Of a stretch of 64,000 nt of DNA, positions 12,291 to 23,884 are shown piece by piece. The stretch is from Hirsutella rhossiliensis (lineage: Eukaryota; Ascomycota; Sordariomycetes; Hypocreales; Ophiocordycipitaceae), in NCBI RefSeq assembly GCF_020360975.1, contig NW_025408667.1:186001-250000 (forward strand), in the 5' to 3' direction. The position numbers and the translations under genes are program-made. A model generated the notes under the pieces. The model searched no databases, was not told where the DNA came from, and worked only from the letters and a program-made list of their open reading frames with translations. Each line of letters begins with the position of its first letter. Position 1 is the stretch's first letter.

Positions 12291-13288
12291 TTATATTAAG
12301 GGTAAATACCCTTATAAGGGGACTTATTTCTATCTTTTAAGTTTTAATAGTATTAATAAAAGATAATAGTCTTATAAAGACCTTATTAAAGTAAAAGCTA
12401 GCTATCTTTTTATAGTAAATTAAGCTAGAAAATATATATAAGAAGCTATTCTTAGAAGCTTACCTTAAGAGTCTATAATAAGAGCTAATAGTATATATAA
12501 GGAAGGAGACGTTTATAGCTAAAGAGAGGAACTAAGGCTTATCTTAAAGAAGGGCCCCTAGCTTAATTAGGACTTATTCTTCTTAAAGGCCCCCCTTTTA
12601 AGGACTTATTTTTAAAGAAGACCCCCTTTCTTATAAGACTTAATTCCTCCTTAGGCCCCTTTTTCCTAAAGGTAGGTCTAAAAGAGCTTAGGGCTAAAAC
12701 CTAGATTTCTTAAGTAAGGGATAAGTATAATATAGACCTCCTTTATACGCTTACTAGCCTAATTATTTAGCTTTACCCTTTCTATAAAGGCAGGCTATAG
12801 CTAAGAGGGTATATCGCGAAGCGTAGCTTAATTTCGTAGTTCTTAAAGATATCCCTTAGTAAGAGGGACCTAGGAAGCTAAAGATCCGGTTTAAAAGAAG
12901 GAGCTAAAAGGAGGTATAAAAAGGAAGGTAAGGGTAAGAAGGGAAGTAAAAATAGCGATAGCTTCCTATAAAGGTAGCGAGAGATAAGACGGATATACTA
13001 GTAATAGCTAAAATAAAGGGGAAAACCTAGTAAAAAGCTTAGTAGTAAAGAGGATATTAGTAGCTTCTTTAAGTAGGATCTTTTTTATTAATTAAGATAC
13101 TAAATAAATATAAAAAGGGGCGTTAAATAAAAGAAAGAAAGGGAATTAAGGTAATATAATAATTACTCCCTTACTATAATTACTACCCTTATAAGAATTA
13201 AATATCTCTACCTTACCTATTTAACCCCTTACTTTTAATTTTACCTTTATATATTTTATATATACTTCTTATATCTCTATTTATAAGA
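12291..13288 (+). mobile_element. Copia C family, 3' fragment with LTR (12812-13288)
   Basis: The first part matches 32580-33100 of copia C1: the end of the RNase H domain and the untranslated part before the LTR. The 477-bp LTR starts tatcgcgaag at 12812 and ends ...tttataaga at 13288. No 5' part of the element remains. On the right it abuts LINE1 sequence read on the minus strand. Confidence 0.7.
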
Positions 13289-14157
13289 GTACTACTTCTT
13301 ATCTAAGGGCTTAAAGGCCTTTATTATTATAATAAAAGCTTAAGCTTTAAAGATTATAAGGGCTCCTAGCTAGCTTTCCTTTTTTTTAAGTTATAATTAG
13401 GCCCTATAATAGCTACTAAGCCTTTAAAGAAGCGGAAGAGCTATATATAAGGCTTAATATAGCTTAAAGCCCTTATATTAAAGCTTAAGTTAGTAAGGTT
13501 ATCTTATATAGCTAGGTTATAAGCTTACCTTATAAGGTAACTAAGTAAGAAGTATAGGGTTTAAAAGGTATAAAAGAGGTATACGCTTTTAAGTTATACC
13601 TTTAGTAGTAGTAGGGCCGCTTTAGCTTCTAAAACCTTAATAAAGGATTCTTTAAAGGCCCTTAAAACCTTTAAAAAAGCTTAGTTTTAAAGCCTTTAAA
13701 AGGCTTTATAAGGCTCTTAGGGGTCTTAGGCCCCCTATATTAATACTAGGCCCTATAGTCTATTATAAAGGTTATATAAGCTTAGTAGAGCTACTTAAAG
13801 GCTTTAAATAATAGGCCTCTTTATATAGAGGTTAGGTAGGATAGCCCTTTAAAGGTAGCTTATATAAAAGCTACCTTCTTCTTAATATATTATTTAAATA
13901 AGAGCTTAGAATTAAAAAAGACCCTTAGCTACTATATTAAGGGCTTTACCTTAAAGGATAGGCTTCTTACTATTATACCCTTTAAAATAAGCTGCCTTTA
14001 TATATTAAAGTAAATAAGTTTTATTTTTAAGGGGTTAAAGTAAACCCCTTAGTCCTTAGCTTATTTAATTAGGTTAGTAGCTATTACTTCTAGCTATTAA
14101 ACGTTCTTTTTAGCTAAGGTTAAGGTTATAAAGATATTAAAGTTATTTATATAAGAT
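13289..14157 (-). pseudogene. LINE1 reverse-transcriptase region, minus strand
   Basis: This is the reverse complement of about 38700-39060 and neighbouring LINE1 sequence. For example, the block with 'ttaaataatatattaagaag' is shared. It continues the LINE copy at 14935-16283 after an inserted stretch of about 780 bp. Heavily RIP-mutated with no open frame. In the intact family this part encodes the reverse transcriptase that primes on nicked target DNA. Confidence 0.6.
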
Positions 14158-14159
14158 TA

Positions 14160-14457
14160 TTATAAAAATAGTAGTAGCCGCTTATTAAATATAAGTAATA
14201 GTATTAATTAATATATATAGAGTACGCGATATACCCCTTTTAAGATACTAGGTTAATTCGTCCTAGGATACCTAGATATCCTAGACTATAAAGGGAATTT
14301 TTATATAGGTAGGCCCTATACTAATACTACGTAATTACTTTAGCGGGACTTAAACCTTAGCCCTTTTAGGTAGTACGCGCTAAGCTAGCTAGAAGAAGTA
14401 CGTATATAGTTACTAAGAAGTTCCTAGAAAGGTAACCCCTCCGCCTAAGCTTATAAC
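14160..14457 (-). mobile_element. Possible tRNA-derived SINE, RIP-mutated
   Basis: Read on the minus strand, 14402-14343 has the spacing of a tRNA-type RNA polymerase III promoter. An A-box-like stretch lies at 14391-14376 and a B-box-like stretch (aggtttaagtccc, one or two C-to-T changes from GGTTCGAGTCCC) at 14356-14344, about 20 bases apart. It sits in an insertion inside LINE1, next to a solo LTR, and is followed by about 180 bases of non-tRNA sequence as in SINE bodies. No second copy was found here and the cloverleaf is not clean. It could be a lone tRNA relic or chance. Confidence 0.3.
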
Positions 14458-14934
14458 TCTTATAAAGAGAGATATAAGAAGTATATATAAAATATATAAA
14501 GGTAAAAGTAAAAGTAAGGAGTCGGATAGGTAGGGCAGAGATATTTAATTCTTATAGGGGTAGTAATTAAAGTAAGAGAGTAATTATTATATTCCTTTAT
14601 TTATCCTTCTTTTCTTTATCTATCGCCCCTCTTTATACCTATATAGTATTTTAATTAATAAAGAGGATCCTACTTAAAGAAGCTATTAATATCCTCTTAA
14701 CTACTAAGCTTTTTACTAGGTTTTTCCCTCCTTTCTAGCCGTTACTAGTATATCCGTCTTATCTCTTACTACCTCTATAAGAAGCTATCGCTACTTTTAC
14801 TTCCCTTCTTACCCCTACCCTCCTCTCTAAACCTCCTTTTAGCTCCTTCTTTAAAGCTTGTTTTTTAGCTTCCTAGGTCTCTTATATTAAAGGATATCTC
14901 CGAGAACTATAAAATTAAGCTACGCTTCGCGATA
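14458..14934 (-). repeat. Solo LTR of copia C family, minus strand
   Basis: 477 bp, the reverse complement of the C-family LTRs. It begins tcttataaag and ends cttcgcgata. No copia internal sequence lies on either side. LINE1 continues at 14935 and, after the SINE-like stretch, at 14157. No clean target duplication is visible, so it may have arrived with, or recombined next to, the neighbouring insertion. Confidence 0.75.
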
Positions 14935-16283
14935 AAGATAGCTAGTACCCTATAGCTATTAGTATCCCCCTTATATATAAGAGGAATAAAATAAGGCTAA
15001 TAAGGGACCTTTAAGGCACCCTTATTACTAGGTCTATAAAGGGCTAGACTTAACCTTTAAAGGCTAGCTAGATCTTCCTTTTAGTAAGGAAGTAGTCTAC
15101 TTAGCTTATAAGGGCCTTAGGAAGGTTTAAGTCTCTTAGGACCCTTATAAGCTATTCCTTTAATATAAATTAAAGGCGCCCTTTATATTTAATAAGAAGG
15201 TACTAATAATAGCTTTCTTATTAGACTCCTACTTCTTTTAAATATAGTATAAAAGAAGGAAGGCTATATTTATAACTAACTACTATTTTTATCCCCTTAG
15301 GTATATAAGGTTTAAAAGCCTAGCTATATTAGCTAAATAGCTTAGTTAGGTAGTATATAGCTTTTCTAAGACCTTTCTTAAGTAGTTAAGTAGACTTATA
15401 ACCTTATAGGCCTTAAGGATAGTATAGTATTACTTATTTTACTTAGGAAGTATAATTCTTATAGCTTTCTTTTATACCTTAAGGTAGTATCCTTAGTTAA
15501 ATAGGGCTTTCTAAGCTTTACTAAAGACTATAAAGATAGCTTTATATATATATTAAATAAGGAGGAAGCTAAGGGAGTCTAGGTTAAGGGCTTTCTTATT
15601 AAAATAGCTAAATATAGCCCTCTTAATCTTAAGGTCCTTTAGCTCTAGCTAGTCTTACTTAGCTATACCCTTACTACTTATATAGCTTAAAAGCTCTTCT
15701 TCTTTTAAGCTTTAAGGGGGGCTAAAGGGGGGCTAAGACTAGGGTCTAAGGTTAGAAAAAGGGTTATTAGGTAGGCCTTATATTTTTCTATAAAGGTATT
15801 AGCTTTTACTTTTATCCCTCTTTTTATATATAAGATACTAAGAAAGGTAGGGTTAGCTTTAGCCTTAGTATAAGAAAAGGCTATAAAAACGTTCTTTCTT
15901 ATTACTTTTATTAAGAAGCTTTACTAGTATTACTTTTTAGTAGCCTTAATAGTATACTTAAAGCTATTTCGGGCCTTTATAAAGCTCTTTTAAGTCTCTT
16001 TATCTTAAGCTAGCTTATAAGCTAGTTAAGCTAGGCTTAAGGCTTTTTAAAGGAAGGTTAGCGTTTTAGTCTACTAAGGCTTAGATCCTTTATAAGGCCT
16101 CTTTTTTAGTATTACTATGTTTAAAGCCTTTATAAAGGTTCTTATTAAAAGGGAAGCTATCTTATTTAAGTTATCTCTTTTTATAGCCCTCTTTATAGCT
16201 ATAAAGAGGTCCTATTCCTTCTTAGCTAGGTATTTTAAAAAGGCTTTTTAGTCTACTTTCTTATAGTTATAGGTAGTAGGTAT
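14935..16283 (-). pseudogene. LINE1 endonuclease/RT part, minus strand
   Basis: Reverse complement of about 37800-38680 of the plus-strand LINE1. The block with gatcttcc...ggaagtagtctac at about 15070-15100 mirrors 38540-38590, and the run ending at 16283 mirrors 37800-37830. The right end is cut by the gag-only LTR element. About 400 bases of the endonuclease region are missing between 16283 and 18155 relative to the plus copy. Stops throughout. Confidence 0.65.
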
Positions 16284-18154
16284 TATAAAGTAGGTAGAGG
16301 TATAGGCCTAAGTATAGTTTATTAAAAGAAGGTTAATAATCTATAAAAAAGAAAAGAAAGAAAAGTATAGGCTTAGCTTATATAAGCGCGGAGGACGCTT
16401 ATATATAAACTTAGCTTAGACCTTAGTCTAGGCCTATATAGGGCAAAAGCCCTTATATTATACCCTTACCTAGCTTTTAAAGAGGCGCCCTTTAAATAAT
16501 ACCTAATACCGCGCCTAAGAGAACGGAACCCTTATATAGACTATATACGCTTAGTCGCGGAAAAAACGTTAGTAAATAACGTATAATACCCTCCTAAGCG
16601 AGCTTCTTAGATAGACTATATTATTAATAAGGGCCGCGCCCTAAGAGTCGGGCTTTAATACTTATAGCTAGGGAGTAGAGGTATATAGAATAGCGCGTAG
16701 CTAGCTTCGGTAAGCTTATAGTATCCCGCCCCCCCTATATCGGCGCATAGTAGTAGCTCCTAGTACTATAATATAGGGGACGGTACTTTAATATATAAGG
16801 CTCTGCTCCCTCCTATATAGGGCTATATAGGCACTCCCTTTCGCTATAGTTATATTATATTAGCGGCCTTCCTATATCTTAGCCGCCCTTTTAGTCGCTA
16901 TAGGTATACGTCCTATTTATATAGTAGCTACTACCGTACGCGAGGGAACGCCGCTAAAGCCTATAGAGGCGTTACTAAGATTACTCGTCGCTAGAGTCGC
17001 TATCGTCGAACCTAACCTCCTTTCCGTCCTAGCGCGTGCGCCCCTCTACTACTTAGAGTGCGTTTACCCCTACCTCCTAGCGTAGGTACTTTAAAAACTA
17101 GTCGGATTTACTACCGTAGCCTATATAGCGACCCTCCTATCGTTACCTCTTTCTATCCTTAGTCCTTAAGGCGGAGATAGAGATATCTATAGTATTACTA
17201 GTATTATCCTCTTCTTATACTATAGAAAAAGATAAAAAAAGAAACTTATTACTACTAAGCTTATAAAAAAAGCGGATAAGATCGGTATATATATCTAGTA
17301 GTATAGACCTTTCGCTTAAATAAGTACGCTAATCTATATTTAAGCTCGTAACGAGGTAATTATACTTTGCCGCGTCGGGCTAGCTTTATATATTTACTTA
17401 ATAAAGTACCTCTTCGAACTATATAAGGTAGGCCGGAATAGCTTTACTCCGCTTTTAATAGAGCGTTATAAGCTCCTAGCCTACTAACTTAGCTATATTA
17501 GGTTCGCTATAATTAGTATAGAGCTTCGCGAGGAGGTCGGCTAGTCCGTTTATACTAGTACGCGTAAATAGTAAGAGATACCTTTATAGGTATAAGGATA
17601 GGCTCGCGTAAAGATAGTTAAATTAAGCGCGGATATCCCTTATTATAGCGCTATTAGTACGAAGCTTTACTTTTATATAAAGTAGCTATAGCTCGAGCTC
17701 TATAAAGGAGCTATCGAACTTACTAAGGTATAGTAGTACCGCTCTTAGTTATACGGAGCCCTACTATTATAAGAGGCTCTTAATTGCCTAAGCGAACTAA
17801 GTATTGCGTTCGCTTTAATTTTACGATTATAAGAGTATAGATATTTCGCGTACGTATATACTAGCGTAGGCGGTTTAACTAGACTAGGTAATTAAACGTT
17901 AGCTTTAAAGGCAGCTAAAGAAATAGCTATTCTATATATAGGGATATAGAAAGGGTAAAATAAAAGGTAGATTATACTATTATAGAGTAGGTAAAGGCAT
18001 AGGCTTAGGTACGGTCTATTAAAAGAAGGTTAATAATCTATAAGGGGGAAAAGAAAAATAAGTATAGGCCTAGCCTATATAGGCGCGGAGGCCGACTATA
18101 TATAAACTTAGCCTAGACCCTAGTCTAGGCCTATATAGGGCAAAAGCCCTTATA
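16284..18154 (-). mobile_element. Small gag-only LTR element (non-autonomous), 1,871 bp
   Basis: Two LTRs of exactly 174 bp (16284-16457 and 17981-18154) share start tata[ag]ag and end gcccttata. They enclose about 1.5 kb with no RT, RNase H or integrase motif. The interior carries one long gag-like frame on the minus strand. Both sides are LINE1, but I see no target duplication and about 400 bp of LINE is missing at the junction. A second, truncated copy lies at about 47420-49290. It would depend on proteins of another element to move. Confidence 0.7.
16950..17960 (-). pseudogene. gag-like frame of the small LTR element
   Basis: The minus strand between about 17800 and 17220 reads as a mostly helical, Leu/Tyr-rich protein with few stops (about one TAG or TAA per 30 codons). 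The style resembles retrotransposon capsid proteins. No zinc knuckle or protease was recognised. The homologous stretch at 47440-47840 and 48330-48540 is more decayed. Calling it gag rests on size, position between LTRs and composition, so another structural protein is possible. Confidence 0.45.
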
Positions 18155-18910
18155 CTTACTTTAAGATTAATAGGTTAGCTATTTCCTACTTATTAGTATT
18201 ATACTATATAATATTAATAGGGTCTTAGTTAGGCCTAGGAGGCCTAAAGGGCCTTAAGGGCCTTATAAGTATAAAGGGGCTAAGGCTATTAAGTATTAGT
18301 TATTCCTTTATAAACTTTATATTATACCTTATTAGCTATAAGGTACTCTCTCTTATAGTTATAGTATTAAACCTTAAAGTAAAACTAGCCTTAGCTAGCT
18401 TTATAGCTAAGGTAGTTATAATCCTTAGTTAAGTACCTTTCTAAGTAAAAGGTATACTTAATAAGCTACTAGTAGGTCTAAGGGTTATAGCTAAAAAAGA
18501 GGTACTTATAGTACTATATATATATAATATACTCCTTATAAGCCTTAACTTAAATCTATAGACTTATTATATAAAGGCCTTTTTCTAGTATTTAGCCCTT
18601 ATAGCCTTTAAAAGGACTATAAAGATAATAGATCTTACTTTCTATATTAGGCCTAGGGTGCTTAGCTACCTAAGCTGCCCTAGCTACCCTAGGATATCGA
18701 TCCTATTAAAGGTCTTAGCTTTTATAGTAAAGATATTAAGGATAGGGGTCTTTAAGAAGTTAAGAACGCTTTAAGCTACTAGCTTAGTTTAGCTAGTAAG
18801 AAGGTCGGCCGATTTAATATATAGCCCCTTAAGGTATAAGGACTACTTATCTTACTACTTTAAAGGCTTCTTTACTATATAAAGGGCCTTTATTATTATA
18901 ATTATATTAT
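18155..18910 (-). pseudogene. LINE1 ORF1 fragment, minus strand
   Basis: Parallel to 805-1560 of the first LINE1 copy, including 'ctagctaccctaggatatcgatcc' type sequence near 18660-18710. The two copies share order and most bases and differ mainly by TA versus CA/TG/CG. It is the upstream half of the LINE copy split by the gag-only element. Confidence 0.65.
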
Positions 18911-19790
18911 TATTAAGATTATACTAAGGACCTAGCTAAAGGTATCTAGAACTTAGATATTAAATAGGAGGGAAAAACTAAAGTACCTAAGGGAAAACTC
19001 TCCCCTTTTTTATTATAGGTCTAATTTAAATAAGGTCTTAGTAGTAGTATATAGGAAATTTACGCTAGCTACCGCGGGCTTCTCTTATACGTTTACCTTT
19101 TAGCGTAAGCCCTCTTAGGCTATAGCCGCTTCTATTTTAAGCGGCCGCGGCCTAAGCTTACTAGCCTAGGCTTAGGGTTATAAGTAGTAGTTACTTTCTA
19201 AGGGCTTAACTTATAAGCGCCTCTATTTCTTATAGCTCTTATATTACTACTATATAGCCGCTACTATATCGGCCTATCGGTCTATTAGTTAGTAAGGTAG
19301 GTAATATTTAGTTACTAAGCCGGGCACTAGTATAGGTCGCTCTTAGGTAGGGCTAGCTAATTAAAATTCGGTCGGCTAGCTCCGCTAATTAAAAATCGGT
19401 TCCCGTTTAGCCGTATAACTTTTAAATTAAGAGCGCGGCGGCTTATATTTACCGTCTATTATATAGTTACTAATTACGCACGCCTAGTATATATATATAT
19501 ATACCTACCCTCCCCCCTTAGTTTCGTTCCTACTTCCTCTTACCTCTCTATCTACTATCTTTTTTATAGGCTCTAATTTCTTACCTACCTTATTTTTATA
19601 TTCCGAGGTCTCTTTAGTACTATATCTAAATCGTTCGCCGGCGCTTTATAATATCTAACTAAGAAGCTAACTTAGGTAGTAGCGGCTTACTTCTTCTTAA
19701 GCCCCCTCCTTATAAGAAAGTCGCTACTATAATAGGTTTAGAGCGCTCTATCTTATATTTTATATATATTAAGCGCCTTACTAGTAAGCT
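18911..19790. other. Unassigned RIP-mutated sequence
   Basis: About 880 bases with a short (TA)n tract near 19489-19503 and no frame that I can follow. It may be the leader of the gag-like frame that becomes readable at about 19800. Confidence 0.4.
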
Positions 19791-19799
19791 TACTTATAA

Positions 19800-21000
19800 G
19801 TCCTTTACTAGCTATTAAAACTTATCTTATAAGTATTAGTCTTAGTTCTATCTTAGGTCGGTCTTACTTTTAATACTTTTTACTAACTTTACTAGCTATA
19901 AAAGCTAAAGTATATATCGCTTACGCTAACTTTAACTAGTCTTATTACTAAGTAAGTAACCTTATCTTACTATAGTATAGTCTAAGTTTAGTACTAATTT
20001 ATATTTAGATTACTTTTAAGGGTAAGGAGGCTATATATACCCTATACTAAGCTTAGTTTAAGGTCGACTACCCCTCCCTTATTAAGGGTTTAGTATAAAA
20101 GCGCCTTTACCGCGCTATTCTAGAAACTTATATTCGCGCTAGCTAGAAGGCCCCCGCTACTAAAGGTAAGGGCGCGTTAAGCGAGTCTACTCTTAGTCTA
20201 GCTACGATCGCTAAGAATATTAAGACGCTTACCTTAGCTTTTACTTATTTTATAAATAATACCCGCTATATATATAAGTCCTTAGAGAAGTACCTAGGTA
20301 AGTTTAGTAATACTATTAAAGCCCTTACTTAAGTTAGACCTAAGTTGCTCTTAGTTACTTAAAAGACTTTTATAGCGGTTAATAATATCGCTAACTATTT
20401 CTATCTTATTACTAGTAATAACTATAATAGTAGGAATAATAATAATAAATATACTAAGCTTAGTCTAGCCTCTTTTAATAAAGGGAAGAGTAAAGGTAAG
20501 GGTAAGGTAACTATTATATCTAAGGCTCTATCTAAGGCTAGGGCTAGGGGGTCCGCCGCTATCTTTATACCTATAGTTGTTTTAAAGTTAGTTTAGGACC
20601 CTTTTATATCCCCCTTTATTAGCTTTAATACCGAACTTTAGCCTAGTAGTTCTCTTATCGCTAAGCTTACTTTAAAGCGTCCCTACCTTACGTTGCCTAC
20701 TAACCCTACTAGCGCTCTTAACTTTATCTAGTAGTATCTCTATAGTTATCGCAGTTTAGTCTTAGCTAAGATTATCGCTAGTCTTAACCTCGATTAGATT
20801 TATAGTTATAGTATAAGTTATAGCGATCGCTTCTACGCCGCTGCTAGTATAGGTCTAACCTTAATATAGTCCTTAGTCGTTACTCTATCTTATAAGCTAG
20901 CTATTTAAACTAGCTTTAGTTTAGGTTCGGGGTTAAGTCTAGCTAGCTATCGCTAGGCTACTTATAATAGTAGTAGTCCTTATACTCCTTATAAGTCTTA
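19800..21000 (+). pseudogene. gag/ORF1-like frame of an unidentified element
   Basis: On the plus strand a frame with positions congruent to 20201 is readable for about 400 codons, with TAG/TAA stops only at positions that fit Gln or Trp. It runs from a helical part (to about 20280), through an Asn/Lys/Ser-rich stretch with a run of Asn codons near 20425-20450 and a Lys-Gly-rich basic patch near 20470-20500, to a Ser/Leu-rich tail. The basic Asn-rich middle suits RNA binding. I cannot name the family, no paired LTRs were found, and no polymerase follows on the same strand. Confidence 0.4.
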
Positions 21001-21780
21001 GGTTACTTACTCCCGCGCTTTATATACTACCCTAAGAGGGTCTTATCGTTCCCGCTATAATAGTAAGGCGGATATTACTATCGATAAGTTAGGCTAAAGT
21101 TATAGTTTAAGGGCTAGTTATTAGCGCTATCTTAGTTTAGTTTTAAGTTAGGTTTTATTTAGTTATAGTCTTTTAGTAATAGGTCTTATTTTATTACTAT
21201 TAAGGCTAGCTTAGTTAGGTCTCCTTAGTTTTATTTAATCTATAGTTTAAGTAGTAAGGTTTACGCTTAGTCTAAGTCTAGTTTAGTTAATACTATAGTC
21301 TTATTATTATAAGTCCTCTTCTTTTCCTAGGGTTACTTTAGTAAGGTAAGTAGTTAGCTAAGGTAGTCTTAGTTAAGGCCGCTTTATCTCTAGTATAACC
21401 CTAGGGCTATTATCTATTATATCTATATATAGCCTCTAAGCTAGATAGAACTAGCGGAGCTTACCTAAGTAAAGGAACTATTACGCTAGTAGCGCTACTA
21501 TCTTTTTCCTTTAAAGGCCCGCTCTTATATTACCTATATCCTAGGCCTATATTAAAAGGGATTTTCTTACCTCCGCTATTAATAGTTAGTCGATTATTAT
21601 ATAGTAGATAGTATCTCTTTTTTATCTATAAGTATATATTAATAAGACTATACTAAGGACCTATTAGTTAAAGAGGAAGTTATTAATCCTAATCTTTCCT
21701 ATATATATCTAAGTAATTACTATACTAACGTACTTAAGGAGGCCCTTATAACGGTCTAGCGTTATTACCTTATCGAACTA
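21000..21780. other. Unassigned stretch between gag-like frame and LINE2
   Basis: RIP-mutated sequence with scattered frames on both strands but none I can assign. It is probably the end of the plus-strand element and the 3' end of LINE2 meeting somewhere near 21400. Confidence 0.35.
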
Positions 21781-23118
21781 TAATAAGAAGTTAGCGGGGT
21801 AGAAGGTAGTTTAGTATTATTAGATTATATCCTTCTTAGCGTTTTATTAAGCGGCCTATTCTTTATTTAGCCTTTTAAGTAACTTAGCTTTATTTAAGAG
21901 GTCGTTTAATCCTATCTAGCTTTAGACCCCCCTTATCTCCTCTACGAGGGGGGGCTTACTAGGTAGTAGCGCCGCCGGGGGCCTACCCTCTCTCTAGCGT
22001 TGCCTCCTTTTAAGTATACCCGCGACCGCGTTAAACGCGCGTTAAATTTAGCTTAGGAGCCCTAAGTCCTTTAGCCTCTAAAGGGTATCTATTATTCTTT
22101 AGTTTAAGTAAAGGTCGATTAAGGGCACCTATACCTCCGCTTCGACTTAATAGACTAAGGTCGCGCGGTATACGCTTATTACTACTTAAAGGTAAGCTAA
22201 CTAGTCTTATACTAGGTCCTACGCGATCCTATATAGTTTTCCCCTTATAAGTATTATCTTATAGAATATAACTATAGCGTAAGAGATTAAGGACCGGATT
22301 ACCTTACTATAGACTTCCTTAGCGCGTAGTAGGGTATAGCCCTATATAGACGCCGCGAGCCTAGTTAAGGCTATAGTTTAGCGCTTTATCTTTACTTAGA
22401 GCTACTTTAGGTATACCTTCTATTATAATTTCTAGTATACTTATACCCTTAGTAAGCAAGCCTCCTAGACTAGTATTACTACGTTAGCCCTAAAGCGGAC
22501 TAGCGTTATTATTACTTATCTCCTTAATATAAAGTATATTAACTCGCTCTTTAATAGTTCGAAAGTAACTATTAACTTAGTCGCTTACTTTATATATACC
22601 TTCTAGGCCTCCTTTAAGCGTGCTACTATAGTAGCCTTATTAGGTCTAATATTAACTATATTTATATTATTAGTAAAGCTAATAGTATAAATACTATATA
22701 TTATACTAAGCCTTTTATATAAAGGGGTTATAAAGTATAAAAATAGGATCGGGGATAAGGGGGAGCCTTAAAAGACTCCTATTAGTACTTATATTAGCTT
22801 TAAGGTTCTCTTATTAAAATAAAAGGTCGATCTTCTACCGCTTATAAAGCTTTATATTAAGCTCGAAAGGTATCTAAGGTATCCGTAAAGTTCTAGTTCC
22901 TTTATAAGCTTATTATAGTTAACCGTATTAAATACGCCCTTAATATCTAGCTATAAGAATAATATAATACCCTTCTAGGCTTAGGTCGTGTATACTAGTT
23001 CTATTATTAGTAGGATCGCCGCCTTTATAAAGCGCTCCTTCTTATTCCCTATTTATCTATCTAGTAGGATACTATTTACCTCCGCTACTCCCGCGATCTT
23101 CTAAGCTAGTATCTACTT
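21780..23118 (-). pseudogene. LINE2 (Tad-like) reverse transcriptase, 3' half
   Basis: On the minus strand, RT motifs read in order despite stops. An A-motif of the type D-I-K-G-A-F-(D/N) lies at about 22960-22930, followed by a T-V-N-Y-N-K segment. The GSPLSPILF motif lies at about 22787-22740. The catalytic F-A-D-D box is at 22678-22667 and now reads F-T-N-N. The polymerase would copy LINE RNA at a nicked chromosomal target. The 5' side is cut by the GC-rich LTR element and ORF2 resumes at 26174. A C-run/G-run inverted pair near 21926-21955 lies downstream. No RNase H motif was pinned. Confidence 0.75.
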
Positions 23119-23126
23119 AAGTACTT
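23119..23126. other. Candidate left target-site duplication
   Basis: The sequence aagtactt directly precedes the left LTR and aagtacct (26166-26173) directly follows the right LTR. Eight bases with one mismatch is longer than the usual 4-6 for LTR elements, so the exact target length is uncertain. Confidence 0.5.
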
Positions 23127-23556
23127 TAACGGTGACTGCGGCACACACCCAAAGACACACCCACGCTAACGGCAACAGCAGTAGCTAGATACCGAAGGAC
23201 GAGGGGGTCTAAGGGGAACGAAGGAAAAGAGAAAGCACTAGGCAGGGCAAGGCAAAGGCAAAGAGGGCTAAAAAGGTATATTAGTAGAAGAGGATATAGA
23301 AGAAGATAATAATATTAGAAGAAGATATCGATGGGAAGATGCTGTCTGCTAGCTAAGGAGGAAAAAAGATCTCTTTTATAGACCGAATTTTCCCTCCTTC
23401 TTCCCTAGACGAACAGGGGCCAAGGGATCATCTAATCAAGAAGAGGGCTAGCCAGAGACTCTGCCAAGGATCCTGCCAAGGACCCTGCCAAGGACCCTGC
23501 CAAAGACTCTGCTGCGCGGGCTGTGTGTGTTCCTTAGGGTACAGATGCCCCCGTCA
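23127..23556 (+). repeat. Left LTR of the GC-rich element
   Basis: 430 bp from taacggtgac to gcccccgtca. It differs from the right LTR at about 20 positions, and only three changes are on this copy: the terminal TG is now TA, plus two CA-to-TA. The rest keeps CA and TG, including a gtgtgtgt run at about 23523-23530. Confidence 0.88.
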
Positions 23557-23576
23557 AACTCCTCCACAACAAAGAA

Positions 23577-23592
23577 CAGACGCCCTCGTCTG
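23577..23592. other. Short hairpin motif, copy 1
   Basis: CAGACG - 4-nt loop (ccct) - CGTCTG. It sits in a ~32-bp motif (ctccacaacaaag...) that is repeated at 25336-25367 with the same stem and a different loop. It lies 20 bases inside the left LTR, where a primer-binding site would be expected. Confidence 0.6.
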
Positions 23593-23634
23593 CTAGGTAA
23601 GCAAGCAGGCAATAGCCAAGGAATAAAGAAACAG

Positions 23635-23684
23635 ACAAGCAGACAAGCAGCCAAGCAGCCAAGCAGCCAAGCAGCCAAGAAACA
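23635..23684. repeat. 8-bp tandem array (caagcagc-type)
   Basis: Consecutive copies of an 8-base unit ccaagcag with single-base variants (acaagcag at the left edge). It merges into the 47-bp array that starts at 23694. Confidence 0.75.
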
Positions 23685-23693
23685 GCCCAACAG

Positions 23694-23884
23694 GAGACCA
23701 AGGAATAGACCAAGCAACGGGCCAAGGAACAGGCCAACGAGAGACCAAGGAATAGACCAAGCAACGGGCTAAGGAACAGGCCAACGAGAGACCAAGGAAT
23801 AGACCAAGCAGCGGGCCAATAAACAGGCCAACGAGAGACCAAGGGACAGACTAAGCAACGGGCCAATAGGCCAACCAGAGACTA
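23694..23884. repeat. 47-bp tandem array 1 (four copies)
   Basis: Units begin with gagacc at 23694, 23741, 23788 and 23835, exactly 47 bases apart; the last is altered at its end. Copies differ at few positions. Both strands can be read without stops for 60-110 codons, but these frames are low-complexity by-products of the repeat (Arg/Pro/Asn or Leu/Ala/Trp strings), so I do not call a gene. Confidence 0.85.

Noticed and set aside
21926..21955. C-run/G-run inverted pair as a terminator
   Set aside because: It lies inside decayed LINE2 sequence, no U-tract follows, and fungal genes do not use such terminators.
23448..23866. Overlapping open frames of 60-110 codons on both strands
   Set aside because: They run through the 8-bp and 47-bp tandem arrays and read as low-complexity strings (Leu/Ala/Trp or Arg/Pro/Asn) in several frames at once.
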